A stretch of DNA of 24,837 nt from an uncultured Eubacterium sp. GTDB lineage: Bacteria > Bacillota > Clostridia > Lachnospirales > Lachnospiraceae. How positions within the stretch are numbered: the first letter of the stretch is position 1; each line of letters starts with the position of its first letter. Where the stretch lies: the NCBI GenBank assembly GCA_910584595.1, contig CAJUBQ010000067.1, forward strand, positions 1 through 24,837, read 5' to 3'. Both the position numbers and the translations under genes were made by a program. Shown here piece by piece: positions 6,671 to 15,009 of this stretch. The notes under the pieces are model-generated. The model was not told the origin of the DNA. It worked only from the letters and a program-made list of their open reading frames with translations, and ran no database searches.

Positions 6671-8320
6671 TTACATACTTCCCCAGACACACGTATTATC
6701 ATTTCCAATCGCAGAAAATGTCATAACCTTCTCTCCGTTGTCATTCGTCTGTTCAAAAAATATCCCCTGATATACAACCTCTCCCGTCTCCAACGTAATA
6801 TAATCATATCCTTTGCCGGAATCTGTTTTTTTCCAACTGCCCGAAAGATCGCCTGACACCGTTCCATCTGCATGAAGCTCAATCTTCTGTGCCTTTAGCA
6901 TATTTGTTTCGTTGCCGGTACTGTGATTGATGATTTCATAACTGCCGGCTGTCTGCTCGTCCGTATAGTTTGCAATCGCTTCATTTCTGTTTTCATAAAC
7001 AGCTGTCACCGGCCACTGTTCTTCATTTAAAAACTGCTGGTGCACTCTGACTTCATGATATTCTGTGCCTTCGTCAAACCGCTGGTGATAAATCAGATAC
7101 CGGCTGTTATCTCCGTCAATCAGAGCAGAATTATGCCCTGCTGCCCGATAGCCTCTCTGGTCGGTAAATGCATAATTTCCAATCAGTTTAATACCATATT
7201 TGAAATTGTCGACGCCATTATCTGCCGCATTTCCTCCGGCCGCATCTACATACGGGCCATATATATTTTTGGAGCGGAACAGACGCATATTATATCCGCC
7301 TTTGCGCTGCAGTGCGCCATACGTCTCATACATATAATAATATCCTGCTTCTGCGTCATAAAGAATATAAGGGCCTTCTCCGGACTGATGATTCGCCCCC
7401 GCTATATGACAGCCATAATAACGATCGATATAATTTCCGGATGTTTCATCCGTAGAATCTTTTCCGGGATACAGCACACGCCCGGTCTTTGGATCTACTT
7501 CCAGTACGAACAAGCCTCCTGACCAGGATCCGTATACCATATACATTTTTTCGTCTGCTCCCCGAATAATCGTTGGATCGATGGCATTTGGCGCATAGTC
7601 TGTATTATATTCACTGCCTCGGAACCATTTTTCATTTACTTCGTCAATCCCGCCATTGGCAGAACCTTTTTCTATCAGTTTACTGAAATTCAAATAGTCA
7701 TTATCCCATTTCGTATTACGCTTACTGGCGCCATCGGTTGTTCCGTCAGCCGTAATGCCGGAGTAAATAAGCGTATCCACATAAGTATACGGCCCTTCCA
7801 TTGTTTTTGATGCCGCAAAGCCAATGCAGGAACGACGCCACGTAGAAGAAGCGCTGTAATAAAGCAGATACGCTCCCGTACTGCCATCTTCCCATTCATA
7901 TGCATCAAACCAGTGCACATCCGGCGCCCAGACTGCAAACCCGCCCAGACAATCCCCGTCGTTATGCCCTGCCCATGCAAAAGATTCTGCAAGATTTTCT
8001 GCAAGATTGCCATAGATCGGATTGTCTTTTGTATTTTTATAATCAGCCGTGATCTGTGTCCAGTTTACAAGATCTTCTGATTTTGCTGTTGCCAGATGAC
8101 TGCCAAATACATAATACGTCCCTGTATCGATATCTTTGACAATCGACGGATCATGAACGCTTACCCGTTCCAGATCATAGTATCCTGCTGTTACAACAGG
8201 CTTTTCTTTCATCGGAGCTGTCTTAGGCTGCGTCTTAGACGGGCCTCCTGCCGCCGCACATGCCGCCAATGCTGCAGTCAGCGCTGCTACCGCGGCGCTG
8301 GATATTATCCTTTGTTTCAT
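6671..8320 (-). CDS. GH43 endo-1,5-alpha-L-arabinanase, lipoprotein
   Basis: This secreted glycoside hydrolase family 43 enzyme of 549 residues is expected to cut alpha-1,5-linked arabinan of pectin. The N terminus is a lipoprotein signal with lipobox LAAC (C21), so the mature enzyme is tethered to the outer face of the membrane. The five-bladed propeller (about 50-430) shows the three acidic residues of the family in their contexts: D57 in VHDPSIVK, D248 in AIDPTII and E315 in SGEGPYI, plus the GHNSAL segment. Residues ~435-549 form the C-terminal beta domain typical of extracellular arabinanases. GAGGGGG four bases before the ATG sets the start. It is a close paralogue of the upstream gene at 8488-11085 and ends where that protein's extra domains begin. 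A terminator stands between the two, so this copy may rely on readthrough or on an unseen promoter. Confidence 0.92.
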   Translation of the reverse strand: MKQRIISSAAVAALTAALAACAAAGGPSKTQPKTAPMKEKPVVTAGYYDLERVSVHDPSIVKDIDTGTYYVFGSHLATAKSEDLVNWTQITADYKNTKDNPIYGNLAENLAESFAWAGHNDGDCLGGFAVWAPDVHWFDAYEWEDGSTGAYLLYYSASSTWRRSCIGFAASKTMEGPYTYVDTLIYSGITADGTTDGASKRNTKWDNDYLNFSKLIEKGSANGGIDEVNEKWFRGSEYNTDYAPNAIDPTIIRGADEKMYMVYGSWSGGLFVLEVDPKTGRVLYPGKDSTDETSGNYIDRYYGCHIAGANHQSGEGPYILYDAEAGYYYMYETYGALQRKGGYNMRLFRSKNIYGPYVDAAGGNAADNGVDNFKYGIKLIGNYAFTDQRGYRAAGHNSALIDGDNSRYLIYHQRFDEGTEYHEVRVHQQFLNEEQWPVTAVYENRNEAIANYTDEQTAGSYEIINHSTGNETNMLKAQKIELHADGTVSGDLSGSWKKTDSGKGYDYITLETGEVVYQGIFFEQTNDNGEKVMTFSAIGNDNTCVWGSM

Positions 8321-8341
8321 ATTTCCCCCTCTTTCGCTTAG

Positions 8342-8357
8342 CGCTATTTGAATAGCG
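8342..8357. repeat. Short perfect palindrome upstream of the GH43 lipoprotein gene
   Basis: CGCTATT and AATAGCG are separated by two bases, 22-37 bases upstream of the start codon and directly after the terminator of the preceding gene. It could be an operator or simply extend the hairpin structure. No regulator is indicated. Confidence 0.3.
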
Positions 8358-8400
8358 AAAAAACCGTATGACCGGCGCCATCACAGATCATACGGTTTTT
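8358..8400 (-). terminator. Intrinsic terminator after the larger GH43 gene
   Basis: Perfect 13-base arms (8359-8371 and 8388-8400, core AACCGTATGA) flank a 16-base loop. On the minus strand the stem ends in a run of six T residues. It should stop most transcription from the upstream arabinanase before the lipoprotein paralogue. Confidence 0.8.
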
Positions 8401-8487
8401 CTTAATATATGTCTATATTTCCAGACCGGAAAATATTCAGACATCATACGTAGTATCGCTCTTATAGAGTAACTTCCAAAATATCTG

Positions 8488-11085
8488 CTATTTTACTGAT
8501 TTCTGATAAGCAGAACGCACTTCGTCTTCTGTAAACACACCATTGTAAACTTTTACAAGGTCAAATTTACCGCCGCGCACATCTTCATCATTCCAAATAT
8601 GTCCGGAGCCTACCATTACATCTGTCGCATTCTGAATGCACGCATCGTTTGCTTTGTTAAAGCATCCGCTGATATTTTTTGCATCTTCTGCTACTAATTC
8701 TCCATCCAGATATACTTTAATTCCCTTTGTTCCAACAGAATATACAACCATATGCCATTCATCAGCCGGAACAATCTTATTGCCAAGCGCATCACTGTAA
8801 TCTACCGCATTAATGCGTGCGATCAGGTTTGCGCCAACTCTTGTCATTGGATAAGCTGCCTTTGCGTCCGCTTCAAATAATGCGCTGTGTTCAAATGTTG
8901 CTTTGTCAAGATTTACCCACATGCTTACCGTATACCCTGCATCTGTTACGTCTTTAAACGTATCTGCCGGCAGTCTTAAATAATTTACGCCTTTTGCGCC
9001 TTCTTCATTTTCAATCTGCAGAACATTGCCCCTTACCGAATCGCTTACTACTTTTGCGCTGCCTTCCAATGTCGCATCTTTACCTTCGCCTACTTTGCTC
9101 CAGCCTTTTACGCTTGTTCCTGAAGTATTGTTAAAATTGTAGCCATAGACTAACAGCGGCTTTGCGAACACTTTCACTTTAAAATCCTGTTTCTTTGTCG
9201 CTGTGCCGTATGTAATTGTTGCCGTCAGTGTAATCTCCTGTTCGGTCTGCTGAGATTTTACTTCTCCCTGTGTGGAAATCACGTCTTCATTGCTGGATGC
9301 CCAGGAAATCTTCGCACCGCTGAGTTCTGCCGGAAGTGTAATCTTTTCCCTCGTTGCAGCCGGAACGGTAATTCTGGAAGCAATCACTTCTGCTGTCTTT
9401 TCATCCGAAGCTTCTAACATACTGCCCCATACAGATTTATTATTATTGCCGATTGCAGAAAATGTCATCGCTTTTGTATTCAAATCTGTCGTCTGTTCAA
9501 AGAATACACCCTTATAAACATCCGAACCAAGCGTAATTGTCACATAATCATAGCCGTTTCCGGAATCTGTCTTTTTCCATGTGCCTGTCTCATCACCGGT
9601 TACGGTGCCGTCTGCATTTAGAACAACGATTTCATTTTCAATCATGCTGCCGTCTTTTTCACCATCGCCATGATTGATAAATTCATAAGTTCCAACGACT
9701 TTATCATCTGCATAATTGGCAATCGCTTCGTTACGGTTTTCATAAACAGCTGTTACCGGCCATGCATCTTCATTCAAAAACTGCTGGCGCACTCTGACTT
9801 CATGGAACTCCGTACCTTCATCAAATCTCTGGTGAGACACAAGATAGCGGGCGCCGTCTGTATCGATCAAAGCAGAATTATGTCCTGCTGCGCAATAACC
9901 TCTTTGATTATAGAATGCGTAGTTGCCGATCAGCTTAACGCCATATTTATATGTATCTGTCGAGCTGTTCTGCGCTTCATTTCCTGCCGCGTCTACATAA
10001 GGTCCTGTTACATTTTTAGAACGGAAGAGACGCATATTGTAGCCGCCTGTTCTTGTCAGCCCGCCGTATGTTTCATACAGATAATAATATCCGGCTTTTT
10101 CATCATAAGTAATATATGGAGCTTCCCCGGAAGCAAGATTATCACCGGTCGGGTTGCCGCCTGCGATATGAATGCCATAATAGCGGTCGATGCGGTTGCC
10201 GGACGCTGCATCCGTTCCGTCTACGCCTGGGTAGATCGCAAGTCCGGTTTTTGGATCAATTTCAAGCATAAACAAGCCGCCTGACCAGGATCCGTAAGAC
10301 ATCCAGATCTTGCCATCCTGTGCTTTTATAATAGCCGGATCAATACAGTTTGGCGCTATTGCATTGTTAAAGTCGCCATTCTCTTTAAACCAATCGTCAT
10401 TTACTGCATCGATACCGCCATTTTTAGAACCTTTTTCAATCAGCTCTTTAAAATTCAAATAATCGTTATCCCACTTTGTATCTCTCTTACTGTTGCCGTC
10501 TGTTCCTTCTTTGGATGTCATACCGGAGTATACAAGTGTATCCAGATGTGCATAAGGCCCTTCAATCGTCTTAGAAGCAGCGACGCCTATACAGGAACGG
10601 CGCCAGGTGGAAGAAGCTGTATAATACATCAGCCAGGCGCCCTTCGAGCCGTCTTCCCATTCGTAAGCTTCATCCCAGAACACATCCGGCGCCCAAACGG
10701 CCAGTTTGGATTCTGTCGTTGCGCAATCTCCGTCGTCATAACCTGCCCAGCGGAAAGATTCTGCAAAGTTTTCCACAACGTTGCCATATACCGGATCGTC
10801 TTTGCCCGCCAGCGGATATTCATAGTCTTTTGCAATCTGCGTCCAGTTCACAAGATCCTCTGATTTTGCAGTCGCCATATGTGAACCAAATACATAATAA
10901 GTCCCGGTAGCCGGATCCTTTACAATCGATGGATCATGTACGGTTACTCTTTTTAAATCTTCTGTCTTTGTTTCCGCTGCAATTGTTTTCTCCGCCCATA
11001 CAACCTGCGGCATAGTCATAGCTCCTGCTGACAGCATAACAGCCATTGCCCCCGCTACTAAACGGGAATAAGTTCTCCTTCTCAT
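8488..11085 (-). CDS. Secreted modular GH43 endo-arabinanase with Ig-like and LamG domains
   Basis: This 865-residue secreted enzyme has a type I signal peptide (basic start, hydrophobic core 9-24, likely cleavage after A31 in VVWAEK). The GH43 propeller (about 45-440) has D51 in VHDPSIVK, D249 in CIDPAII and E321 in SGEAPYI. The arabinanase C-terminal domain covers about 445-565. Next comes a bacterial Ig-like domain (~575-660, with ISWASSNEDVIS and TLTATITYG) and a LamG/concanavalin-like domain (~665-865, with VSMWVNL and GIKVYLDGEL). The last domain probably binds carbohydrate. There is no LPXTG or other wall anchor, so it should be released. It probably depolymerises arabinan in the medium, while the lipoprotein paralogue works at the cell surface; that division is inferred. 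GGGAGAACAGG precedes the ATG. Confidence 0.93.
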   Translation of the reverse strand: MRRRTYSRLVAGAMAVMLSAGAMTMPQVVWAEKTIAAETKTEDLKRVTVHDPSIVKDPATGTYYVFGSHMATAKSEDLVNWTQIAKDYEYPLAGKDDPVYGNVVENFAESFRWAGYDDGDCATTESKLAVWAPDVFWDEAYEWEDGSKGAWLMYYTASSTWRRSCIGVAASKTIEGPYAHLDTLVYSGMTSKEGTDGNSKRDTKWDNDYLNFKELIEKGSKNGGIDAVNDDWFKENGDFNNAIAPNCIDPAIIKAQDGKIWMSYGSWSGGLFMLEIDPKTGLAIYPGVDGTDAASGNRIDRYYGIHIAGGNPTGDNLASGEAPYITYDEKAGYYYLYETYGGLTRTGGYNMRLFRSKNVTGPYVDAAGNEAQNSSTDTYKYGVKLIGNYAFYNQRGYCAAGHNSALIDTDGARYLVSHQRFDEGTEFHEVRVRQQFLNEDAWPVTAVYENRNEAIANYADDKVVGTYEFINHGDGEKDGSMIENEIVVLNADGTVTGDETGTWKKTDSGNGYDYVTITLGSDVYKGVFFEQTTDLNTKAMTFSAIGNNNKSVWGSMLEASDEKTAEVIASRITVPAATREKITLPAELSGAKISWASSNEDVISTQGEVKSQQTEQEITLTATITYGTATKKQDFKVKVFAKPLLVYGYNFNNTSGTSVKGWSKVGEGKDATLEGSAKVVSDSVRGNVLQIENEEGAKGVNYLRLPADTFKDVTDAGYTVSMWVNLDKATFEHSALFEADAKAAYPMTRVGANLIARINAVDYSDALGNKIVPADEWHMVVYSVGTKGIKVYLDGELVAEDAKNISGCFNKANDACIQNATDVMVGSGHIWNDEDVRGGKFDLVKVYNGVFTEDEVRSAYQKSVK

Positions 11086-11149
11086 ATTTACCTGTTCTCC
11101 CTTCGCTTGTTTTATTTACATTTTCGTAAACTATTTTAGCTTCAATTAA

Positions 11150-11178
11150 AGTCTACAATTTCTTGTCCAATTTTGCAA
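11150..11178 (-). promoter_or_regulatory. Candidate promoter of the larger GH43 gene
   Basis: On the minus strand TTGCAA (11173-11178) and TAGACT (11150-11155) are 17 bases apart; each matches 4 of 6 consensus positions. A weak inverted repeat TTTAC/GTAAA at 11115-11130 lies between it and the gene and might be an operator. The rest of the 11086-11264 gap shows nothing further. Confidence 0.4.
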
Positions 11179-11264
11179 TAGGTATTTTACAGTTTGTATA
11201 ATATATCTAATTTCGTGCTTATAATTTTGTGCACTATTTTACATTTGATTTTTCTTTTCCAGGC

Positions 11265-11283
11265 ATTTTTCAAACACGCTCTA
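11265..11283. repeat. Solo MITE terminal repeat
   Basis: The full 19-base terminal repeat of the MITE (ending CACGCTCTA) is present, preceded by GGC. Its inner flank matches the left end of the complete copy read in reverse (GCATTTTTC) rather than the right end. It is fused to the second repeat at 11284-11367, exactly as at 24578-24615. Confidence 0.75.
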
Positions 11284-11367
11284 AGGAACTGTAAATAAAT
11301 AATTTTTCATATTGCCTGTCTTTTTCTCCGATAGCGCTGTTTCATAGCTATTTCATTACAGTTCCTA
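11284..11367. repeat. 84-bp inverted-repeat element at the dipeptidase 3' end
   Basis: The element has ends AGGAACTGTAA (11284-11294) and TTACAGTTCCT in inverted orientation, closing on the dipeptidase stop codon (11365-11367). Bases 11284-11302 and 11312-11337 match 24597-24615 (identical) and 24626-24651 (two differences). The RNA could fold by pairing of the ends. I do not recognise its family; it behaves like a small dispersed repeat. Confidence 0.6.
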
Positions 11368-12294
11368 ATTCAGATAATCCGTCAAAAATCGATCTGCATT
11401 CTTCCAAAATATTTTTTCCACTGCTTCCTCTCCAAACATATGCTGCATCTCTGATTTCAAATATGGTACGGCCTGTACACCTGTAATCCCCTGTACCATT
11501 TGATTTCCACAGCCGTCAAAGTCGCCTCCGAATGCCAGTATATCTTCCCCTCCAAGCTCTAAAACATAGTCCATGTGCCTTAAAAGCTGTGTCAGATCTG
11601 GCTGCTTTCCGACAAATTCTTTATAAAAATTCATCCCCAGCAGTCCATTTCTGCGAATCAGCTCCTGTATATGCTCTTTCTTCAAATTACGCGGATGATC
11701 GCAAAGCCGGCGGACATTCGAATGAGATACCAAAACCGGTTGATCTGTCAGACTGAACACATCTTCAACTCCCTGGTCAGACAAATGAGAAAGATCCAAT
11801 ACAACCTTTTGGCAAACCAGTTGTTTTACAAGCGCACACCCTTCTTTTGTCAGCCCCTTCGCCTGATCTGTAACAGCTCCGCAGCCATATGTATTCTCAT
11901 AATTCCATGTCAGCATTGCAAATCGAAATCCCAAATCCCGTATCTGATCCACGAAGCTTCCCATAACAGATACGTCTTCCACTGACAAAAAAACTGCCGC
12001 TTTCCCCTGTGCGTGAGCTTTTTTCATATCAGACGCATCTTTGCACCATTCTACATACGCAGACTGTTCAAGCATCAGCCGTAATGCACGTTCATACAGC
12101 TCCCAGAAAACATCTTCCGTACGCAGCTGCGCCTTTAAGATCTCTTCCTGATCGCGCCAGACCGCAAAAATCTGCGTATAATGATCTGCAAAGCTGCGAA
12201 CTCTGGCCAAATCCAGACAACATGTATTATGCATAAGATTTTCCGATGACGGTATTTCCGTTAATGTATCCGCATGACAATCATAATAATTCAT
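11365..12294 (-). CDS. Membrane-dipeptidase-family (M19) zinc dipeptidase
   Basis: This 309-residue peptidase family M19 enzyme cleaves dipeptides, often with D-residues, using two zinc ions. Expected metal ligands are visible: H7 and D9 in YDCHADT, E106 in SVEDVS, H170 in DLSHLSD and H191 in VSHSNVR, plus the GGDFDG motif near the C terminus. There is no signal peptide, so it is cytoplasmic, as in most bacterial members. The start must be near the ATG at 12294 because the first metal ligand is at residue 7, though the ribosome binding site is unusual (AAAAAAGG abuts the ATG; GGA lies about 10 bases upstream). It has its own promoter at 12382-12411. Its stop codon coincides with the edge of a dispersed repeat. 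Confidence 0.92.
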   Translation of the reverse strand: MNYYDCHADTLTEIPSSENLMHNTCCLDLARVRSFADHYTQIFAVWRDQEEILKAQLRTEDVFWELYERALRLMLEQSAYVEWCKDASDMKKAHAQGKAAVFLSVEDVSVMGSFVDQIRDLGFRFAMLTWNYENTYGCGAVTDQAKGLTKEGCALVKQLVCQKVVLDLSHLSDQGVEDVFSLTDQPVLVSHSNVRRLCDHPRNLKKEHIQELIRRNGLLGMNFYKEFVGKQPDLTQLLRHMDYVLELGGEDILAFGGDFDGCGNQMVQGITGVQAVPYLKSEMQHMFGEEAVEKIFWKNADRFLTDYLN

Positions 12295-12305
12295 CCTTTT
12301 TTCCG

Positions 12306-12321
12306 GTAACAGTTCAGATAA
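12306..12321. repeat. 16-bp repeat shared with 14775-14790
   Basis: GTAACAGTTCAGATAA occurs here in the dipeptidase leader and again in the left half of the hairpin at 14773-14806. The two copies flank the EAL gene. The remaining intergenic sequence (12322-12511) holds the dipeptidase promoter; I see no convincing promoter for the EAL gene. Confidence 0.5.
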
Positions 12322-12381
12322 GCTGATCTGCTGCTTTTTCCTTTCTTTTTGTCTTGTGCACGTATAGCGCTGCTGTCTCTC

Positions 12382-12411
12382 ATTATACCAGAAGCTATCT
12401 TAGTTTGTCAT
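12382..12411 (-). promoter_or_regulatory. Promoter of the dipeptidase gene
   Basis: On the minus strand ATGACA (12406-12411) and a perfect TATAAT (12382-12387) are 18 bases apart. The -10 is extended by TGG directly upstream (TGGTATAAT). Confidence 0.75.
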
Positions 12412-12511
12412 TCGAATTTTGTCGTTTACATCTTCATAAACTTCCAATATCTGCCGATATATATAGAAAACTATCGCATAATATCGATGCCTGAAAAGGA
12501 GATGGAACAGA

Positions 12512-14722
12512 TTGCCATTCAAAATCAAGTTGAAAATCCATTATTATGTCATGCTGGCAACAGCTCTCATCATTATCTTTGCTACCAGATACAGTTCCGT
12601 TAAAATCTGGGATAAATTGCAGCTGCAAATCGAAGATACTTTACAAATCGTAAGCCTGCAAAATTCTCTTACAGCCGAAAACGAACTGCATACGAAGCAG
12701 GATTTTTTGTACGGTCTCGCAAAACAGCTTCCCAGCAACCCGGCCGCCAAAAAGGACCAGGTATTAAGACTGCTGCAGCCGTTTACTGCTATTTACAATG
12801 TAAAACGATTTGGATTTGTCGATCCTAACGGTCATGCCTATACGACCGATGGTCATGATGCCGACCTTTCCGGACAGGATTTTTTTGAAGCCGGTATGCA
12901 AGGCAGATCATACATTACAGACATCCGGGAAGATGATATTACCGAAGCAGAGCAAATCAATGTGTTTAGTGTCCCTGTCTATCACCAAAACGGCAATATG
13001 ATTTCCGGCGTATTATTTGCAACTTACCGCACGACTACCTTTAACGACTTGCTGGACACCGAATGCTTTGACGGAAACGGCTATTCGTGTATTATTAAGC
13101 AAAGCGGCCGCATTATCATGGCAGCAAGGCATTCTCCATTTTATAAAAACAAAAACATATTTTATACGCTGCGCAATATAGATAACGACAATCTTACAGG
13201 TATTTCAGAAATGGAAACGGCTATGGAACAAAACAAATCCGGCCTGGCATCCTGCAATATTAAAGGCAGCCATTATATTTACTATACGCCGTTAGCTTCC
13301 TCGATTACGGATTCGCAGTGGTATTTATTGACCATCGTCCCGGCAAGCGTGCTTACAGAACGTTTGGATCAGGTATTTTTCTATGTCAAACTGCTGCTTG
13401 CCATTATTGTCATTGTACTGCTTGGCGCTTTTTTCTATTATGTTTATACATATTGGGCGCAAAAAAAACAACTGACAACGCTTGCCTATGTTGACCCGCT
13501 TACAAACGGCGACAACTATGCCAGCTTCAAAGAAAAAATGAAAAAGAAAAAAGGAACTTCCGGCTATATCATTTCCACTGATATTTTCGAGTTTCGTATT
13601 ATAAATAATATCTGCGGCGTGCAGAAAGGAAACGAAGTCCTGCAGCATGTATGGCAGATTATCATCAGACACTTATCCGAGCATGAACTGGCAGCACATA
13701 TTCATGCAGACCGTTTCATCTTTTTTTGGGCCGACGATCCATCCACATCGATCAGCGAACGCATCGATCAGATCAACGAAGAGATCGGACTGCTGGCAGC
13801 AGAATTAAATACTCCCCGTATTCAGCTGTATCTTGGCATTTATCATACGGATAAGCCGGAACAGACCGAAGAAGGCTACGGCTGTGCCAACCAGGCAAAA
13901 CATGCGGTGAAAACAAGAATGGACAAAAATTATTCTCTGTATGAAGAAATCAACTTTAAACAATGGCTGGAAAATCACAGGCTCGAAGATGGCTTCGAAG
14001 AAGCGATACAAAATCATCGTTTTGAAATCTGGTATCAGCCCAAATACAGTACGAAAGATCAGAATGTTGTCAGCGCTGAAGCATTGGTACGCTGGCGGGA
14101 TGTGGATGGAAATTTAATCCCGCCTTACAAATTCATTCCTCTGTTTGAGCAAAACGGCATGATCTCCGTTTTGGATGAATATGTATTTGATGCGGTATGC
14201 GCACAGCAAAGGCAATGGCAGAGCGAAGGCCGGCATGTGCTTCCGGTATCTGTCAACATATCCAGATCCAGCCTGTATTATTCAACCATTGTAAAAAAAT
14301 ATGCCGCCATCTTAAACAGCTATGAACTGCCTGCACAAAATATCCAGCTGGAAATTACAGAAAGCGCTGCCGTAGATAATTCAGAAATAATGACACTGAT
14401 CGACCAGTTTCACGAAATCGGCTTCCACCTGCTGTTAGACGATTTCGGAACCGGCTACTCTTCTTTGTCTACTCTGAACCAAATGCATTTTGACACACTG
14501 AAGCTGGATAAAAGCCTGATCGACCATATCGGAGATACCAACGGCGAAAAACTGCTGTATTATATTATTAAGCTGGCGCAAAGCCTGGGACTGAAAATTA
14601 CCGCTGAAGGCGTAGAATATAAAAACCAGTTTGAATTTTTGCAGCAATTGGCATGTGATGATATTCAGGGATATTATTTTTCAAAACCCCTGCCATCTGC
14701 AGAGTATGCGGCGCTTTTATAG
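12512..14722 (+). CDS. Membrane Cache-GGDEF-EAL protein, probable c-di-GMP phosphodiesterase
   Basis: This 736-residue protein has a membrane helix at ~11-29, an extracellular Cache-type sensor region (~40-285), a second helix at ~291-314, a GGDEF-like domain (~325-470) and an EAL domain (~490-736). The GGDEF signature is replaced by HADRF (398-402), so cyclase activity is not expected. The EAL domain keeps EAL (523-525), the VNISR and ITES segments, DDFGTGYSS from D643, LKLDKSLI and TAEGVE, so it should hydrolyse c-di-GMP. The degenerate GGDEF may bind GTP or act as a regulator. The start is TTG at 12512 with AAGGAG ten bases upstream; the nearer ATG at 12502 is out of frame. It diverges from the dipeptidase. 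Its ligand is unknown. Confidence 0.93.
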   Translation: MPFKIKLKIHYYVMLATALIIIFATRYSSVKIWDKLQLQIEDTLQIVSLQNSLTAENELHTKQDFLYGLAKQLPSNPAAKKDQVLRLLQPFTAIYNVKRFGFVDPNGHAYTTDGHDADLSGQDFFEAGMQGRSYITDIREDDITEAEQINVFSVPVYHQNGNMISGVLFATYRTTTFNDLLDTECFDGNGYSCIIKQSGRIIMAARHSPFYKNKNIFYTLRNIDNDNLTGISEMETAMEQNKSGLASCNIKGSHYIYYTPLASSITDSQWYLLTIVPASVLTERLDQVFFYVKLLLAIIVIVLLGAFFYYVYTYWAQKKQLTTLAYVDPLTNGDNYASFKEKMKKKKGTSGYIISTDIFEFRIINNICGVQKGNEVLQHVWQIIIRHLSEHELAAHIHADRFIFFWADDPSTSISERIDQINEEIGLLAAELNTPRIQLYLGIYHTDKPEQTEEGYGCANQAKHAVKTRMDKNYSLYEEINFKQWLENHRLEDGFEEAIQNHRFEIWYQPKYSTKDQNVVSAEALVRWRDVDGNLIPPYKFIPLFEQNGMISVLDEYVFDAVCAQQRQWQSEGRHVLPVSVNISRSSLYYSTIVKKYAAILNSYELPAQNIQLEITESAAVDNSEIMTLIDQFHEIGFHLLLDDFGTGYSSLSTLNQMHFDTLKLDKSLIDHIGDTNGEKLLYYIIKLAQSLGLKITAEGVEYKNQFEFLQQLACDDIQGYYFSKPLPSAEYAALL

Positions 14723-14731
14723 TTTTTTCAC

Positions 14732-14765
14732 CTCATAGCCTTTCATTCCATTGCAAGGCTATGAG
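14732..14765. repeat. Stem-loop just after the EAL gene
   Basis: Perfect 11-base arms CTCATAGCCTT (14732-14742) and AAGGCTATGAG (14755-14765) lie ten bases after the stop. T residues precede and A residues follow, so the stem may extend, but there is no T-run after it on either strand. It may protect the mRNA end or slow polymerase. Confidence 0.5.
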
Positions 14766-14772
14766 AAAAATG

Positions 14773-14806
14773 CGTAACAGTTCAGATAATCTATTGAACT
14801 GTTACG
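14773..14806. repeat. 12-bp perfect inverted repeat
   Basis: CGTAACAGTTCA (14773-14784) and TGAACTGTTACG (14795-14806) flank a 10-base loop. The left half contains the 16-base sequence also found at 12306-12321. No T-run follows closely, so it is probably a repeat element rather than a terminator. Confidence 0.5.
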
Positions 14807-14847
14807 GAGATATTTCTTTTCTTTTTATGAAATAAATGTATTTCCTC

Positions 14848-14879
14848 AAAAAATCCCCTTGGAAATAATATCCAAGGGG
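14848..14879 (-). terminator. Intrinsic terminator closing the small leader-RNA transcription unit
   Basis: Nine-base arms CCCCTTGGA (14855-14863) and TCCAAGGGG (14871-14879) flank a 7-base loop. On the minus strand the stem is followed by A and six T residues. On the plus strand a T5 tract begins after TAAA, so it may also stop the EAL transcript. The 14723-15283 gap thus contains hairpins, this terminator and the leader-RNA unit. Confidence 0.75.
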
Positions 14880-14916
14880 TAAATTTTTCAGATTCCCATT
14901 TCTGACATAAAATTAA

Positions 14917-15009
14917 TTAAACTTGATTCTCTGTAAAGCGGTTCTTTTTTATAAAATTATTGTTCTTTATAAAATATGACTGCCGTATAAAACAAAAACA
15001 TGGTTCCAT
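14917..15009 (-). CDS. Possible 30-residue ORF downstream of the leader terminator
   Basis: An ATG at 15009 opens a 30-codon frame (MEPCFCFIRQSYF, then a Lys/Asn-rich tail) ending in TAA at 14917. An AGAGGAG ribosome binding site at 15023-15029 follows the leader terminator directly, but the 13-base spacing is long. Another frame from an ATG at 15001 gives only 14 residues. It may be a regulated micro-peptide or chance. I recognise no family. The support is its position between a regulated terminator and a second terminator. Confidence 0.25.
   Translation of the reverse strand: MEPCFCFIRQSYFIKNNNFIKKNRFTENQV

Noticed and set aside
7040..7522. Long plus-strand frames inside the arabinanase genes (also 9670-10284)
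   Set aside because: They mirror the codon pattern of the minus-strand genes, have no ribosome binding site and no recognisable protein. They are shadows.
11115..11130. Inverted repeat TTTAC/GTAAA as an AraR operator or a catabolite-response site
   Set aside because: It does not match the known AraR palindrome or the cre consensus, and the arms are only five bases.
12502..12603. ATG at 12502 as a start overlapping the EAL gene
   Set aside because: It is in another frame that stops at 12603. The TTG at 12512 leads directly into the long conserved frame.
12512..14722. Diguanylate cyclase activity of the Cache-GGDEF-EAL protein
   Set aside because: The catalytic signature is HADRF instead of GGDEF or a tolerated variant.
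14732..14765. Hairpin as the intrinsic terminator of the EAL gene
   Set aside because: It is followed by A residues rather than T residues on the coding strand, so it is recorded as a stem-loop only.
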